Positions 41,355 to 48,237 of a stretch of DNA of 48,237 nucleotides are shown piece by piece (the stretch's first letter is position 1; each line of letters starts with the position of its first letter). Origin of the DNA: Acidimicrobiales bacterium (GTDB lineage Bacteria; Actinomycetota; Acidimicrobiia; Acidimicrobiales; MedAcidi-G1); the NCBI GenBank assembly GCA_016845305.1, contig JAERSW010000075.1:1-48237 (forward strand), given 5' to 3'. The notes under the pieces were generated by a model that was not told where the DNA came from, made no database searches, and saw only the letters and a program-made list of their open reading frames with translations. The translations under genes and the position numbers were made by a program.

Positions 41355-43070
41355 GTGAGCCTGATCCTGCTGGTGGCCCTGGTGGTGGTCATCGTGCTGT
41401 ACCGCCGGCGGGACACGGGACGGGTGGACGTCGGGGCCATGGTGCGCCGGCTCCTCGAGTACGGGTTCCTCGCCGGCCTGGTGCTGGCCACGTCGCTGGG
41501 TGGCACGGGCCTCCTGGCCCGACTCTTCGACCGGATGGGTGGACGGAGTTCGGGCGACCCGGAGGAGCTCGCCCTGTGGCTGAGCCTCGTCGTGGTGGCC
41601 GGTGGTGCCCTGGCGGGCCTCGCTGCATGGTTGCGGCGGCGCTTCCGCACCTCACCGACGGAGTCCGACGCCGCGGGGTGGGCCCTCTACCTCGGCGTGG
41701 TGGACCTGGCCGCCGCCGGCTTCGTGGTGGCCGGCGTGGTCCAGGCCGTCGGTTGGGCGGTCGATGGCTGGCGGCTCGACGCGTGGATGGTCGCCGGGGC
41801 GATCGTCTGGACGGTGGTGGCCGTGGTCCACCACCGGCTCCCGGGCCGTCGGCCGGGGATCTTCGACCTGGTCGGCTCGGCTGCGGCCCTGGTGGGCGTG
41901 GCCGTCAGCCTGGCCGTGGTCCTGGAGCACCTCCTCGACTGGGCCTACGACGGAACCACGCCGGAGCCGTTCCCGGGGCTCGGCGGTCATGGCGCCGACG
42001 ACTGGTCGGACACGGCGGACGACGTCACCGGAGCGCTGGCCCCCCTGGTCGGCTTCGCCGGTGCGTGGCTCCGCTACTGGTGGTGGAGCGCCCGGCGGGC
42101 CCCCCGGAGTCCGGAACGCGACGGGTACGTGCTGGTGGTCGGGGTCCTCGGTGGCCTGGCGGCGACCGTGGTGGCGGCCAGCGGCCTATTCCACACGGCG
42201 TTGTCCTGGGTCCTCGTCGACTCGGCCCGCGACGGCGGAGCGGTGGCCCACTTCGACGTGGCCACGGTGTTCGGCGCCCTTCTCCTGGTGGGCCTGGCCG
42301 CGTGGGCCTACCACCGCAGCGAGGTGCCGCACGCCGTCGACCGCCAGGCCGGCGGTCGCGACGAGGTGTCCCGCCTCTACGACCACCTGGAGGCCGGCGT
42401 GGGGCTCGCCGCGGCGACCCTCGGCGTCGGGCTGCTCCTCGGAACGCTGCTGCACCTCGTCCTCCCGGCGCCCGACGACTGGGACGGGGGCGTCGCCGAG
42501 GTGCTGGCCGTGGCCCTGACCGTGCTGCTGGCCGGTGGACCCGTGTGGGCTCGGGCATGGCGTCGCATCCAAGCCCATGCGGGGACGGTGGCCGAGGAGT
42601 CGTCGGCCGTCCGGCGCATCCACCTGTTCACGGTCTTCGGCGCCACGGCGCTGTGCGTGCTGGTCAGCCTCGGAACCATGGTCTACCTGGTCCTGTTCGG
42701 GCTGCTGGACGGCAACCTGGACGTGGAGAAGGTGGCCGTCTTCCGATTCCCGCTGGCCACCATCGGGGCCACGGCCGGCGTGGCCGCCTACCACGGTCGG
42801 GTCCTGCGGGCCGGCCTGCGGGCCGTGCCGCCGTCGGTGCGCCCGACGTTGCGGACCGTCACCGTGGTCGGCGCCGACCTGTCGGACCTGGTCGAGCGGC
42901 TCAACGGTCTCGCCGGGGTCCGCGTGGTGCGCAGGCTCCGGCTCGGCACCCCGGGGGCGGTACCCGCTGACCCCGACGCGGTGGTGGCCGCCGTGGAGGC
43001 GACCGCCGACGACCTGCTGGTCGTGGTGGCCGAGGACGGCTCCGTGGACGTCGTTCCGGTGGCGCCCTGA
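41355..43070 (+). CDS. DUF5671-type polytopic membrane protein
   Basis: 571 residues from GTG 41355, with GGGAGG eight bases before. About twelve or more hydrophobic segments are spread over residues 1-500, in groups such as LILLVALVVVIVLY, GFLAGLVLATSL, LWLSLVVVAGGALAGLAAWL and VLAVALTVLLAGG. Repeated WLRRR/AWRR patterns after helices suggest tandem copies of one membrane module. This layout corresponds to DUF5671-containing actinobacterial proteins, function unknown. The C-terminal 100 residues are soluble (VTVVGADLSDLVERLNGLAG). It is a single gene downstream of tRNA-Met. Confidence 0.75.
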   Translation: MSLILLVALVVVIVLYRRRDTGRVDVGAMVRRLLEYGFLAGLVLATSLGGTGLLARLFDRMGGRSSGDPEELALWLSLVVVAGGALAGLAAWLRRRFRTSPTESDAAGWALYLGVVDLAAAGFVVAGVVQAVGWAVDGWRLDAWMVAGAIVWTVVAVVHHRLPGRRPGIFDLVGSAAALVGVAVSLAVVLEHLLDWAYDGTTPEPFPGLGGHGADDWSDTADDVTGALAPLVGFAGAWLRYWWWSARRAPRSPERDGYVLVVGVLGGLAATVVAASGLFHTALSWVLVDSARDGGAVAHFDVATVFGALLLVGLAAWAYHRSEVPHAVDRQAGGRDEVSRLYDHLEAGVGLAAATLGVGLLLGTLLHLVLPAPDDWDGGVAEVLAVALTVLLAGGPVWARAWRRIQAHAGTVAEESSAVRRIHLFTVFGATALCVLVSLGTMVYLVLFGLLDGNLDVEKVAVFRFPLATIGATAGVAAYHGRVLRAGLRAVPPSVRPTLRTVTVVGADLSDLVERLNGLAGVRVVRRLRLGTPGAVPADPDAVVAAVEATADDLLVVVAEDGSVDVVPVAP

Positions 43071-43084
43071 CCGGACCGGGCTGG

Positions 43085-43090
43085 CAGGCT
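43085..43090 (+). promoter_or_regulatory. Leaderless-type -10 element (CAGGCT)
   Basis: CAGGCT ends six bases before ATG 43097. Confidence 0.45.
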
Positions 43091-43096
43091 GGCGGG

Positions 43097-43573
43097 ATGG
43101 GAGCAGCAGGAGAGACCGTGAGCGTGAGCCGGGAGGTCGCCGCACCGGCGGACCGTGTGTGGGCGATGGTCAGCGACCTGTCCCGGATGGGGGACTGGTC
43201 CCCGGAGAACGACGGCGGTCGCTGGACCGGCAGCGGACCGGGCGACGGACCGGCCGTCGGCGACGTGTTCCGGGGGAGCAACCACCGGGGTCGGCGGGCC
43301 TGGAAGACGAACGTCACGGTGGTCGACGCCGATCCACCGAACCGGTTCGCCTTCCGACTCCAGATCGGCCGCTTGGGAGGCTGTGACTGGATCTACGACA
43401 TCGAGCCGACCGACGCCGGTTGTCGGGTGACCGAGACGTGGGTCGACGAGCGCACCCCGGCACTGAAGGTCGTGGGTTGGCTGTTCACCGGCGTGTCGGA
43501 CCGGGCCAGCCACAACCGGGCCACCATGGAGCAGACCCTGGAGCGCCTGGCCTCGGCCGCTGAGGCGGCCTGA
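43097..43573 (+). CDS. SRPBCC (polyketide cyclase/START-like) family protein
   Basis: 158 residues. The opening VSREVAAPADRVWAMVSDLSRMGDWSPEN is the typical first strand and helices of an SRPBCC ligand-binding domain, and the middle KTNVTVVDADPPNRFAFRLQIG and CRVTETWVDE are its antiparallel strands. The long final helix includes VSDRASHNRATMEQTLERL. A hydrophobic-ligand-binding or cyclase role is usual, but the ligand is unknown. A related SRPBCC domain is fused to the nitroreductase at 44242-45411. It converges with the nitroreductase gene, 12 bases apart. Confidence 0.88.
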   Translation: MGAAGETVSVSREVAAPADRVWAMVSDLSRMGDWSPENDGGRWTGSGPGDGPAVGDVFRGSNHRGRRAWKTNVTVVDADPPNRFAFRLQIGRLGGCDWIYDIEPTDAGCRVTETWVDERTPALKVVGWLFTGVSDRASHNRATMEQTLERLASAAEAA

Positions 43574-43585
43574 CGGGAGGCCGGC

Positions 43586-44245
43586 TCAGTCCCAGCCGTT
43601 CCAGGAGGTGACGGCCGCCGCCCCGCCCTCGCGGACGGCCGGCCGGAAGTCGGTGCCCAGCGTGTGGCCGATGGTGATGAGCGCCACCTGGCTCCAGTCC
43701 CCGTACGGGATGCCCAGGATCTCGGCGGCCTCCTCCTCGAACATGAGGTGGATGGTCGTCCAGCACGTGCCCAGGCCCCGGTCGCGTGCGCCCAGCATGA
43801 AACTCCAGGTGCTGGGGACGATCGACGCCATCATCGACGCGGCGCCCATCGACGCCCGGTCCACCCGGCCCCGGATGCACGGGATCAGCATGGCCGGGAC
43901 CCGGTGCATGTTCTCGGCCAGGTACGCCGCCGACTCCATGACCCGCATCTGCTGGGCGGCCCGTTCCGGCGCCTGGCCGTCGGCCAGGGCGCTGGCGCTG
44001 ACGCCGAGCGTCGTGTAGCGCTCCCAACCCTTCCGGTACAGGTCGCCGAGGGCGGCCCGCTTGTCGTCGTCGGTGACGACCACGAACCGCCAGCCCTGGC
44101 GGTTGGAGCCGGTCGGCGCCTGGACGGCGTACTCGAGGCACTCCTCGATGAGTGCCTGGTCGACGGGTCGGTCGAGGTCGAGGCGTTTGCGGACCGACCG
44201 GGTGGTGGTCAGGACGTCGTGGACGGACAGCCCGAGGCTGGTCAT
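43586..44245 (-). CDS. Nitroreductase family protein (FMN-dependent)
   Basis: 219 residues. TTRSVRKRLDLDRPVDQALIEE is the family's N-terminal FMN-phosphate site, PTGSNRQGWRFVVVTDDDKR follows, and the C-terminal GLGTCWTTIHLMFEEEAAEILGIP with QVALITIGHTLG completes the flavin pocket. Reduces nitro or quinone-like groups using NAD(P)H. Its ATG overlaps the upstream stop as ATGA, so it is co-translated with the nitroreductase-SRPBCC fusion. The two are clearly paralogs sharing the same motifs. Confidence 0.9.
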   Translation of the reverse strand: MTSLGLSVHDVLTTTRSVRKRLDLDRPVDQALIEECLEYAVQAPTGSNRQGWRFVVVTDDDKRAALGDLYRKGWERYTTLGVSASALADGQAPERAAQQMRVMESAAYLAENMHRVPAMLIPCIRGRVDRASMGAASMMASIVPSTWSFMLGARDRGLGTCWTTIHLMFEEEAAEILGIPYGDWSQVALITIGHTLGTDFRPAVREGGAAAVTSWNGWD

Positions 44246-45411
44246 GCGGGATCTCCCTGCTGGTCGTGGTCGGCCCCTTCGACGAGGGCCTTGATGCCCT
44301 CCACGCAGCGGCGCATGTTGGCCGCCTGGCCCTTCTGGCGGTTGGCGACGATCTTCGACTCCTTGTCGGGCATGGCGGCGATCGCCGCGGTCAGGCCCGA
44401 CGGTCCGGGCCCGAGCACCATCGAGAACCGCAGCCGGGTGGCGCCGGCCAGCGGGATGAGCTCGAGGCGCCACTGGGCGGCGGGCATCTCTGGGTCGGCC
44501 GAGTTCCAGGCGAACACCCGGTCCACCTCGTGGTCGACGACGTGGCAGGTCACCTCCCAGTCGCCCATGCGTTCGTTCCGGTTGCGACCCAGGAACGTCG
44601 CGCCCACCCCGCGCTCGTCGGACGTCCACTCGGCGCCCCGGAACTCGTCGCTGAACCGGGCCGGCAACTCGATGTCGGCGACGTACGGCCAGATGTCGGC
44701 CGCCGGGGCGTCCACGTCGACCTCCACGGTCACCCCGGCGCCGTCGGCGTGGACGGGTGCTCCATCGCCGGGCCGCTCGAGGGTGCGCCCCCAGTGGTCG
44801 AACCAGGTGATGTCGCGGGCCGGCCGCCGGGGGGCGGGGGAGAAGTCGTCGCCCACGGTCCACGCCACGGGCAGCAGCACGATCTGCGTGACGCCATCCG
44901 GGATGCCCAGCAGCTCGGCCACCCGGTCGGCCTCGTTCATGTGGAGGGTCGTCCAGGCGCTGCCGAGGCCCCGGGACCGCAGCGCCAGGCAGAAGCTCCA
45001 CGCCGCCTGGATCACGGAGTCGAACAGCCCGGGACGGCCGCTGCCGTCGTGCTCGCCGTAGATGGTGGCCAGCACGATGGCCGGGACGTCCTGGAGGTGG
45101 CGGGCGAGGTGGTCGGCCGACCGCAGGGCGCCCTCGTTGTGGTGCCCGGTGCCGGCCACCCCGGCGTAGGCCTCGCTGATCCAGTTCCCACCCGCCGACC
45201 GGTACAGCTCGGCGAGTGCCGCCTTCGTCTCGGGGTCCCGGACGACCAGCCACCGGCGGCTGGACTGGTTGCCGCCGGTGGGGGCCTGCTCGGCCACGTC
45301 GATGCAGTCCAGGATCACGCCAGCGGGGACGGGTCGCTCCAGGTCGAGGCGTCGACGCACGGCCCGGGTGGTGGACAGCAGGCGGTCGGTCTCGGTGACG
45401 TCGAAGGGCAT
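44242..45411 (-). CDS. Nitroreductase fused to an SRPBCC domain
   Basis: 389 residues from ATG 45411. Residues about 1-205 are a nitroreductase like the downstream gene (TTRAVRRRLDLERPVPAGVILD, PTGGNQSSRRWLVVRD, GLGSAWTTLHMNEADRVAELLGIP). Residues about 235-375 form an SRPBCC-like domain (VTVEVDVDAPAADIWPYVADIELPARFS, WEVTCHVVDHEVDRVFAWNS, WRLELIPLAGATRLRFSMVLG). The first residues MPFDVTETDRL are a normal nitroreductase start, so the fusion looks genuine rather than a lost stop codon. A separate SRPBCC gene lies on the other side. Substrate unknown. Confidence 0.88.
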   Translation of the reverse strand: MPFDVTETDRLLSTTRAVRRRLDLERPVPAGVILDCIDVAEQAPTGGNQSSRRWLVVRDPETKAALAELYRSAGGNWISEAYAGVAGTGHHNEGALRSADHLARHLQDVPAIVLATIYGEHDGSGRPGLFDSVIQAAWSFCLALRSRGLGSAWTTLHMNEADRVAELLGIPDGVTQIVLLPVAWTVGDDFSPAPRRPARDITWFDHWGRTLERPGDGAPVHADGAGVTVEVDVDAPAADIWPYVADIELPARFSDEFRGAEWTSDERGVGATFLGRNRNERMGDWEVTCHVVDHEVDRVFAWNSADPEMPAAQWRLELIPLAGATRLRFSMVLGPGPSGLTAAIAAMPDKESKIVANRQKGQAANMRRCVEGIKALVEGADHDQQGDPA

Positions 45412-45517
45412 GGAGGCCTCGGAATGGTCGATGGCGGGGCGGATTGCCGGGTCGGGTCGAGTCCACCATCGCCCCCTCGACTGGTCGTCATCGGGCACCA
45501 CCGGCGAACCTGTCGGC

Positions 45518-46615
45518 ATGGACGCCACCGAGCCGGATCCGTCGGTGGAACGGGTCGTGTCGGGGCGGGCGTGGGACGAGTTCTGCGACACGCTGAAGGC
45601 CTCGGGCCGCCTCGTGCAGGACATGACCGACGAGGCCGACGTCCTCGACCGGGTGGAGGGCTACCGGCACCTGGCCCGGCTGGTCCGCGGCGGGCTCGAG
45701 AGCTTCCTCGAGGTCGGCGACCCGCGCTTTCCCATCGTCTCGGGCCTGCCGAACCAGGTGAAGATCGGCAGCGACAACCCGGATTCGACCTACCAGTCGG
45801 TGAACATCGACGGTCGCCACGACTACCGGCTCTGGGGGACCCGGGGCACCGTCCACTACCTCGGCTTCGGGGCGTACACGGGCAACTACGGCGGTGGTGC
45901 CGCCCGCCTCGGCCACATGGGGTCGTTGGACGGCTCGGACCTCGAGGTGGCCGACGACGGCACGTTCGAGGTGGTCCTCAGTCAGCGGGAGCACCCCGGC
46001 AACTGGATCCCGCTGCTGCCCGAGCGGGGCACGCTGGTCATCCGCCAGTTCCACCTCGACAGCGACGCCGAGGAGGTGGCCCGGATCCGCATCGAGCGGA
46101 TCGGCGCCGACGACCGGCCCGAGCCGATGACCGCCGCCTCGCTGGCCAACGGGCTGGCCGGCACGAACCTGTTCGTCGACGGGGTGGTGCGCCGCTTCAC
46201 CGGCAAGGTCGACGAGTGGCGGGAGCGGCCCAACACCCTCGAGCTGGACGGCGCCATGGGCACCAACGCGTGGGGCGACCCGAACCAGCTCTTCCGACAC
46301 GGCTACTGGACGCTGGAGCCCGGCGAGATGCTGGTCGTGTCGTTCGTGCCGCCGCCGTGCTTCTACTGGAACTTCCAGCTCGACAACCGCTGGATGGAGT
46401 CGCTCGACTACCGGTTCCACCCGGTCACGGTGAACGCGGCGTCGGCGGTGGCCGAGCCGGATGGGACGGTCCGCATCGTGGTGGCCGACGAGGACCCGGG
46501 CTTCGGGAACTGGATGTCGACGTGCGGCCACCGGCACGGGGCCATGGGCCTGCGGTGGAACCAGGCCGAGTACGACGTGCAACCGACCTGCGAGGTGCTG
46601 CCCGCTTCCGGCTGA
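45518..46615 (+). CDS. DUF1214-type protein
   Basis: 365 residues. A helical N-terminus (VERVVSGRAWDEFCDTL ... HLARLVRGGLESFL) leads into a beta-rich domain with NPDSTYQSVNIDGRHDYRLWG, GWDPNQL-like GDPNQLFRHGYW, and a C-terminal MLVVSFVPPPCFYWNFQLDNRWMESLDY block that is characteristic of DUF1214 domains. The final YWNFQL...STCGH segment resembles the conserved end of that family. Function unknown; other members are small enzymes or secreted proteins. No signal peptide. The start is 106 bases from the divergent nitroreductase fusion start, so the intergenic region may hold both promoters. Confidence 0.78.
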   Translation: MDATEPDPSVERVVSGRAWDEFCDTLKASGRLVQDMTDEADVLDRVEGYRHLARLVRGGLESFLEVGDPRFPIVSGLPNQVKIGSDNPDSTYQSVNIDGRHDYRLWGTRGTVHYLGFGAYTGNYGGGAARLGHMGSLDGSDLEVADDGTFEVVLSQREHPGNWIPLLPERGTLVIRQFHLDSDAEEVARIRIERIGADDRPEPMTAASLANGLAGTNLFVDGVVRRFTGKVDEWRERPNTLELDGAMGTNAWGDPNQLFRHGYWTLEPGEMLVVSFVPPPCFYWNFQLDNRWMESLDYRFHPVTVNAASAVAEPDGTVRIVVADEDPGFGNWMSTCGHRHGAMGLRWNQAEYDVQPTCEVLPASG

Positions 46616-46651
46616 GTGGGCGGGCTGAGTGGGCCGGCTGAGTGGGCTGGC
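46608..46651 (+). repeat. Three-copy short tandem repeat downstream of the DUF1214 gene
   Basis: GGCTGAGTGGGC is repeated three times with one to two intervening bases, starting at the stop codon region of the DUF1214-type gene. It lies between convergent genes. Confidence 0.7.
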
Positions 46652-46667
46652 CGGGCGCGGGTTCCGG

Positions 46668-47240
46668 CTACAGGTCCTCGCCGAGCCAGACCGGGGCCCG
46701 GTCGACCAGGTACTCGCTGATGCTCCGGGCCCGCTCGAGGGCATCGCACAACCAGTCGGCCTCGCCGCCGCGTAGCAGGGCGGCCAGCGGCGTCTCGAGG
46801 CGGGCCGTCACGCCGAGCGAGCGCTGCGGGGCGTCGGTGACCGCCTCGAAGGAGTCCACGGCCGACACCTGGGTGGGGAGGTCGGGGCCGCCGAGGCCGG
46901 CCAGCTCGGTGGCCAGCACCAGCAGGTCGGGGCCGGCCTCCAGCGGCGGGAGTGCCCAGCTGAAGACCAGCTCGATGGTGAGGTCGTCGCTGGGGTCGAC
47001 GTCCTCGGGAATGGACATGACCTCGTCCTCGAAGGCCAGCAGGGTGCGGACCTCGATGTCGAGCGACAGGCGCAGGTCGAGCGGCCCACCGCAGTGGGCC
47101 TCCGGGTGGAGGTCGACCTCGAAGGCCTGGTGCATCGAGTAGGTCTCGACGAAGTGGCGTTCGTCGTGGACGTGGAAGCCGTGGTCGGCGGCGTGGTCCT
47201 TGAGGTCCGCGACGAATCCCGCGATGTCGACGACGGCCAT
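46668..47240 (-). CDS. Hypothetical protein
   Basis: 190 residues from ATG 47240, with TACGCT six bases upstream. Alternating hydrophobic and acidic strands (HQAFEVDLHPEAHCGGPLDLRLSLDIEVRTLL, DLTIELVFSWALPP, VTARLETPLAALLRG) suggest an all-beta or alpha/beta small domain. No known motif is recognised. It is acidic, lacks membrane segments and a signal peptide, and is therefore cytosolic. It is divergent from the IMPase gene, with starts 58 bases apart. Confidence 0.65.
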   Translation of the reverse strand: MAVVDIAGFVADLKDHAADHGFHVHDERHFVETYSMHQAFEVDLHPEAHCGGPLDLRLSLDIEVRTLLAFEDEVMSIPEDVDPSDDLTIELVFSWALPPLEAGPDLLVLATELAGLGGPDLPTQVSAVDSFEAVTDAPQRSLGVTARLETPLAALLRGGEADWLCDALERARSISEYLVDRAPVWLGEDL

Positions 47241-47246
47241 CGGGAC

Positions 47247-47252
47247 AGCGTA
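47247..47252 (-). promoter_or_regulatory. Leaderless-type -10 element (TACGCT)
   Basis: On the minus strand TACGCT ends six bases before ATG 47240, and it decides the start over an in-frame codon further upstream. Confidence 0.5.
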
Positions 47253-47286
47253 GGACCGGCCGTCACGACGGGCCACGCCGGTTTGG

Positions 47287-47292
47287 CACACT
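47287..47292 (+). promoter_or_regulatory. Leaderless-type -10 element (CACACT)
   Basis: CACACT ends six bases before GTG 47299. Confidence 0.5.
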
Positions 47293-47298
47293 GGCACC

Positions 47299-48105
47299 GT
47301 GAGCGACGTCCCGACCGACGAGGCCCCGTCCCCGGACTCCCCGTCGGAGGAGGAGTTCCCGCCCGCCCGGGTCCTGAGCGACCTCCACCACGCCGTCGAC
47401 GCCGTGGTCGCCGCGCTGGCCGACCAGGACGACTGGGGCCCGTCGGGCGCACGGGACGACCAGTACGCCAGCGACGTCGTCGCCGACGAGGCCCTGCGCT
47501 CGGTGCTGGACCCGGTCGGCTACGGAATCCTCAGCGAGGAGTCGGGGTTGCACCCGCCATCGGTCGACGGGGCTCCGACGATCGTGCTGGATCCGCTGGA
47601 CGGTTCGACCAACGCCTCGCGTGGCGTGCCGTGGTTCGCGTCGAGCCTGTGCGCCGTGGACGACGACGGACCGTTCGTGGCCGTCGTCGTGGACCTCGTG
47701 TCGGGCAGTCGACACGACGCCGTGCGCGGTTGGGGGGCCCGCCGCGACGGCGAGCCGCTCCGTCGCGACGATGCGCCTGCGCTCGACGAGGCGCTGGTCG
47801 GCCTGTCGGGCCTGCCGCCCCGCCACCTCGGGTGGGGCCAGTACCGGGCGTTGGGTGCCGCCGCCCTGGACCTCTGCTCGGTGGCCGACGGTCGCCTCGA
47901 CGGGTACCTGGACTGCTCCGAGGACGCCCACGGTGTGTGGGACTACCTGGGGGCGCTGCTGGTGTGCGCTGAGGCCGGCGTCGAGGTGGTCGACGCCCGG
48001 GGTCGGGACCTGTGCGTGCTCGACCCGGACGCCCGCCGCACGCCCGTCGCCGGTGCCGGCCCGGCCCTGTCCGCGGCGCTGTCGGAGGCCCGACGGGGCT
48101 TCTGA
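47299..48105 (+). CDS. Inositol monophosphatase family protein
   Basis: 268 residues from GTG 47299. Metal-binding motifs are in order: SEES at residues 79-82, LDPLDGSTN at 97-105 (the FIG/IMPase signature DPxDGSTN), and the late ALDLCSVADGRLDGYLD with WDYLGALLVCAEAGV. It belongs to the family of IMPase, FBPase and CysQ-like phosphatases, dephosphorylating an inositol or sugar phosphate. The first 20 residues are acidic and disordered. A promoter-like CACACT precedes it. It is followed by tRNA-Val. Confidence 0.88.
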   Translation: MSDVPTDEAPSPDSPSEEEFPPARVLSDLHHAVDAVVAALADQDDWGPSGARDDQYASDVVADEALRSVLDPVGYGILSEESGLHPPSVDGAPTIVLDPLDGSTNASRGVPWFASSLCAVDDDGPFVAVVVDLVSGSRHDAVRGWGARRDGEPLRRDDAPALDEALVGLSGLPPRHLGWGQYRALGAAALDLCSVADGRLDGYLDCSEDAHGVWDYLGALLVCAEAGVEVVDARGRDLCVLDPDARRTPVAGAGPALSAALSEARRGF

Positions 48106-48160
48106 CCCGCGTGACCCACACTGACCGGGTGGCGCGGCCGTCGGTAGGGTCGCCGGTCCC

Positions 48161-48237
48161 GGGCGCGTAGCTCAGCTGGCGAGAGCACCTCCCTTACAAG
48201 GAGGGGGTCGGGGGTTCAAGTCCCTCCGCGCCCACCA
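48161..48237 (+). tRNA. tRNA-Val (anticodon TAC)
   Basis: 77 bases, complete and with encoded CCA at the window edge. Acceptor GGGCGCG pairs with CGCGCCC, anticodon loop CTTACAA has TAC at 48195-48197, and the T loop is TTCAAGT. A TAGGGT hexamer at 48145-48150 precedes it by ten bases. Confidence 0.95.

Overview
The window is about 48 kb of very GC-rich, gene-dense bacterial DNA. GTG and TTG starts are common, stop/start overlaps are frequent, and no gap between genes exceeds about 130 bases. It holds two F420-type luciferase-like oxidoreductases, three SCO6745-like genes, a DUF5671 membrane protein, and the gene order phoH-ybeY-corC-era ... uppS-recO ... glyS-(PEP enzyme)-dnaG-sigma factor. 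Together these point to an actinobacterium; I infer the class Acidimicrobiia, without a database check. A recurring start signal, a hexamer of the form TAnnnT or CAnnnT ending 6-8 bases before an ATG or GTG, suggests that many genes are transcribed without a leader.

Layout. 1-78: C-terminus of a cupredoxin-like protein. 208-7953, mostly minus strand: a PuuD-like membrane protein, an acyl-CoA synthetase, three tandem SCO6745-like paralogs, a MauE/DoxX-like membrane protein, a 2-hydroxyacid dehydrogenase, an LLM-class oxidoreductase and a thioredoxin-fold protein. 8029-8892: mutY. 8951-10920, minus: a redox operon with a thioredoxin-like CxxC protein, a large partner protein and a UGSC-family selenoprotein. 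The UGSC gene has an in-frame UGA exactly at the U of UGSC. A second in-frame UGA may join the two upstream reading frames into one selenoprotein. 11021-15867, plus: metallo-beta-lactamase hydrolase, flavin reductase, gamma carbonic anhydrase, alpha/beta hydrolase, a lone sufB and a small basic protein.

15864-30446 is the housekeeping core: a conserved hypothetical, phoH, ybeY, corC-like, era, a DinG-type helicase (minus), uppS, recO, an RDD protein (minus), glyS, a PPDK-like enzyme without its ATP-binding domain, dnaG, the principal sigma factor and tRNA-Asn.

30555-41154 starts with an F420 enzyme, followed from about 31.5 kb by an accessory surface-glycan locus of visibly lower GC, flanked by tRNA-Asn and tRNA-Met. 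It has a GtrB-GtrA fusion, a Gtr-like polytopic protein, a beta-propeller protein, an amidohydrolase, a PhyH / ATP-grasp / 2OG-Fe(II) oxygenase trio, a second GtrB-like glycosyltransferase and a WecE-type aminotransferase. The trio looks like an uncharacterised tailoring or ligation pathway.

41210-48237: tRNA-Met(CAT), a DUF5671 membrane protein, an SRPBCC protein, a nitroreductase, a nitroreductase-SRPBCC fusion, a DUF1214-like protein, a hypothetical, an inositol-monophosphatase-family enzyme and tRNA-Val at the window edge. I saw no CRISPR array, insertion sequence, transposase or integrase.
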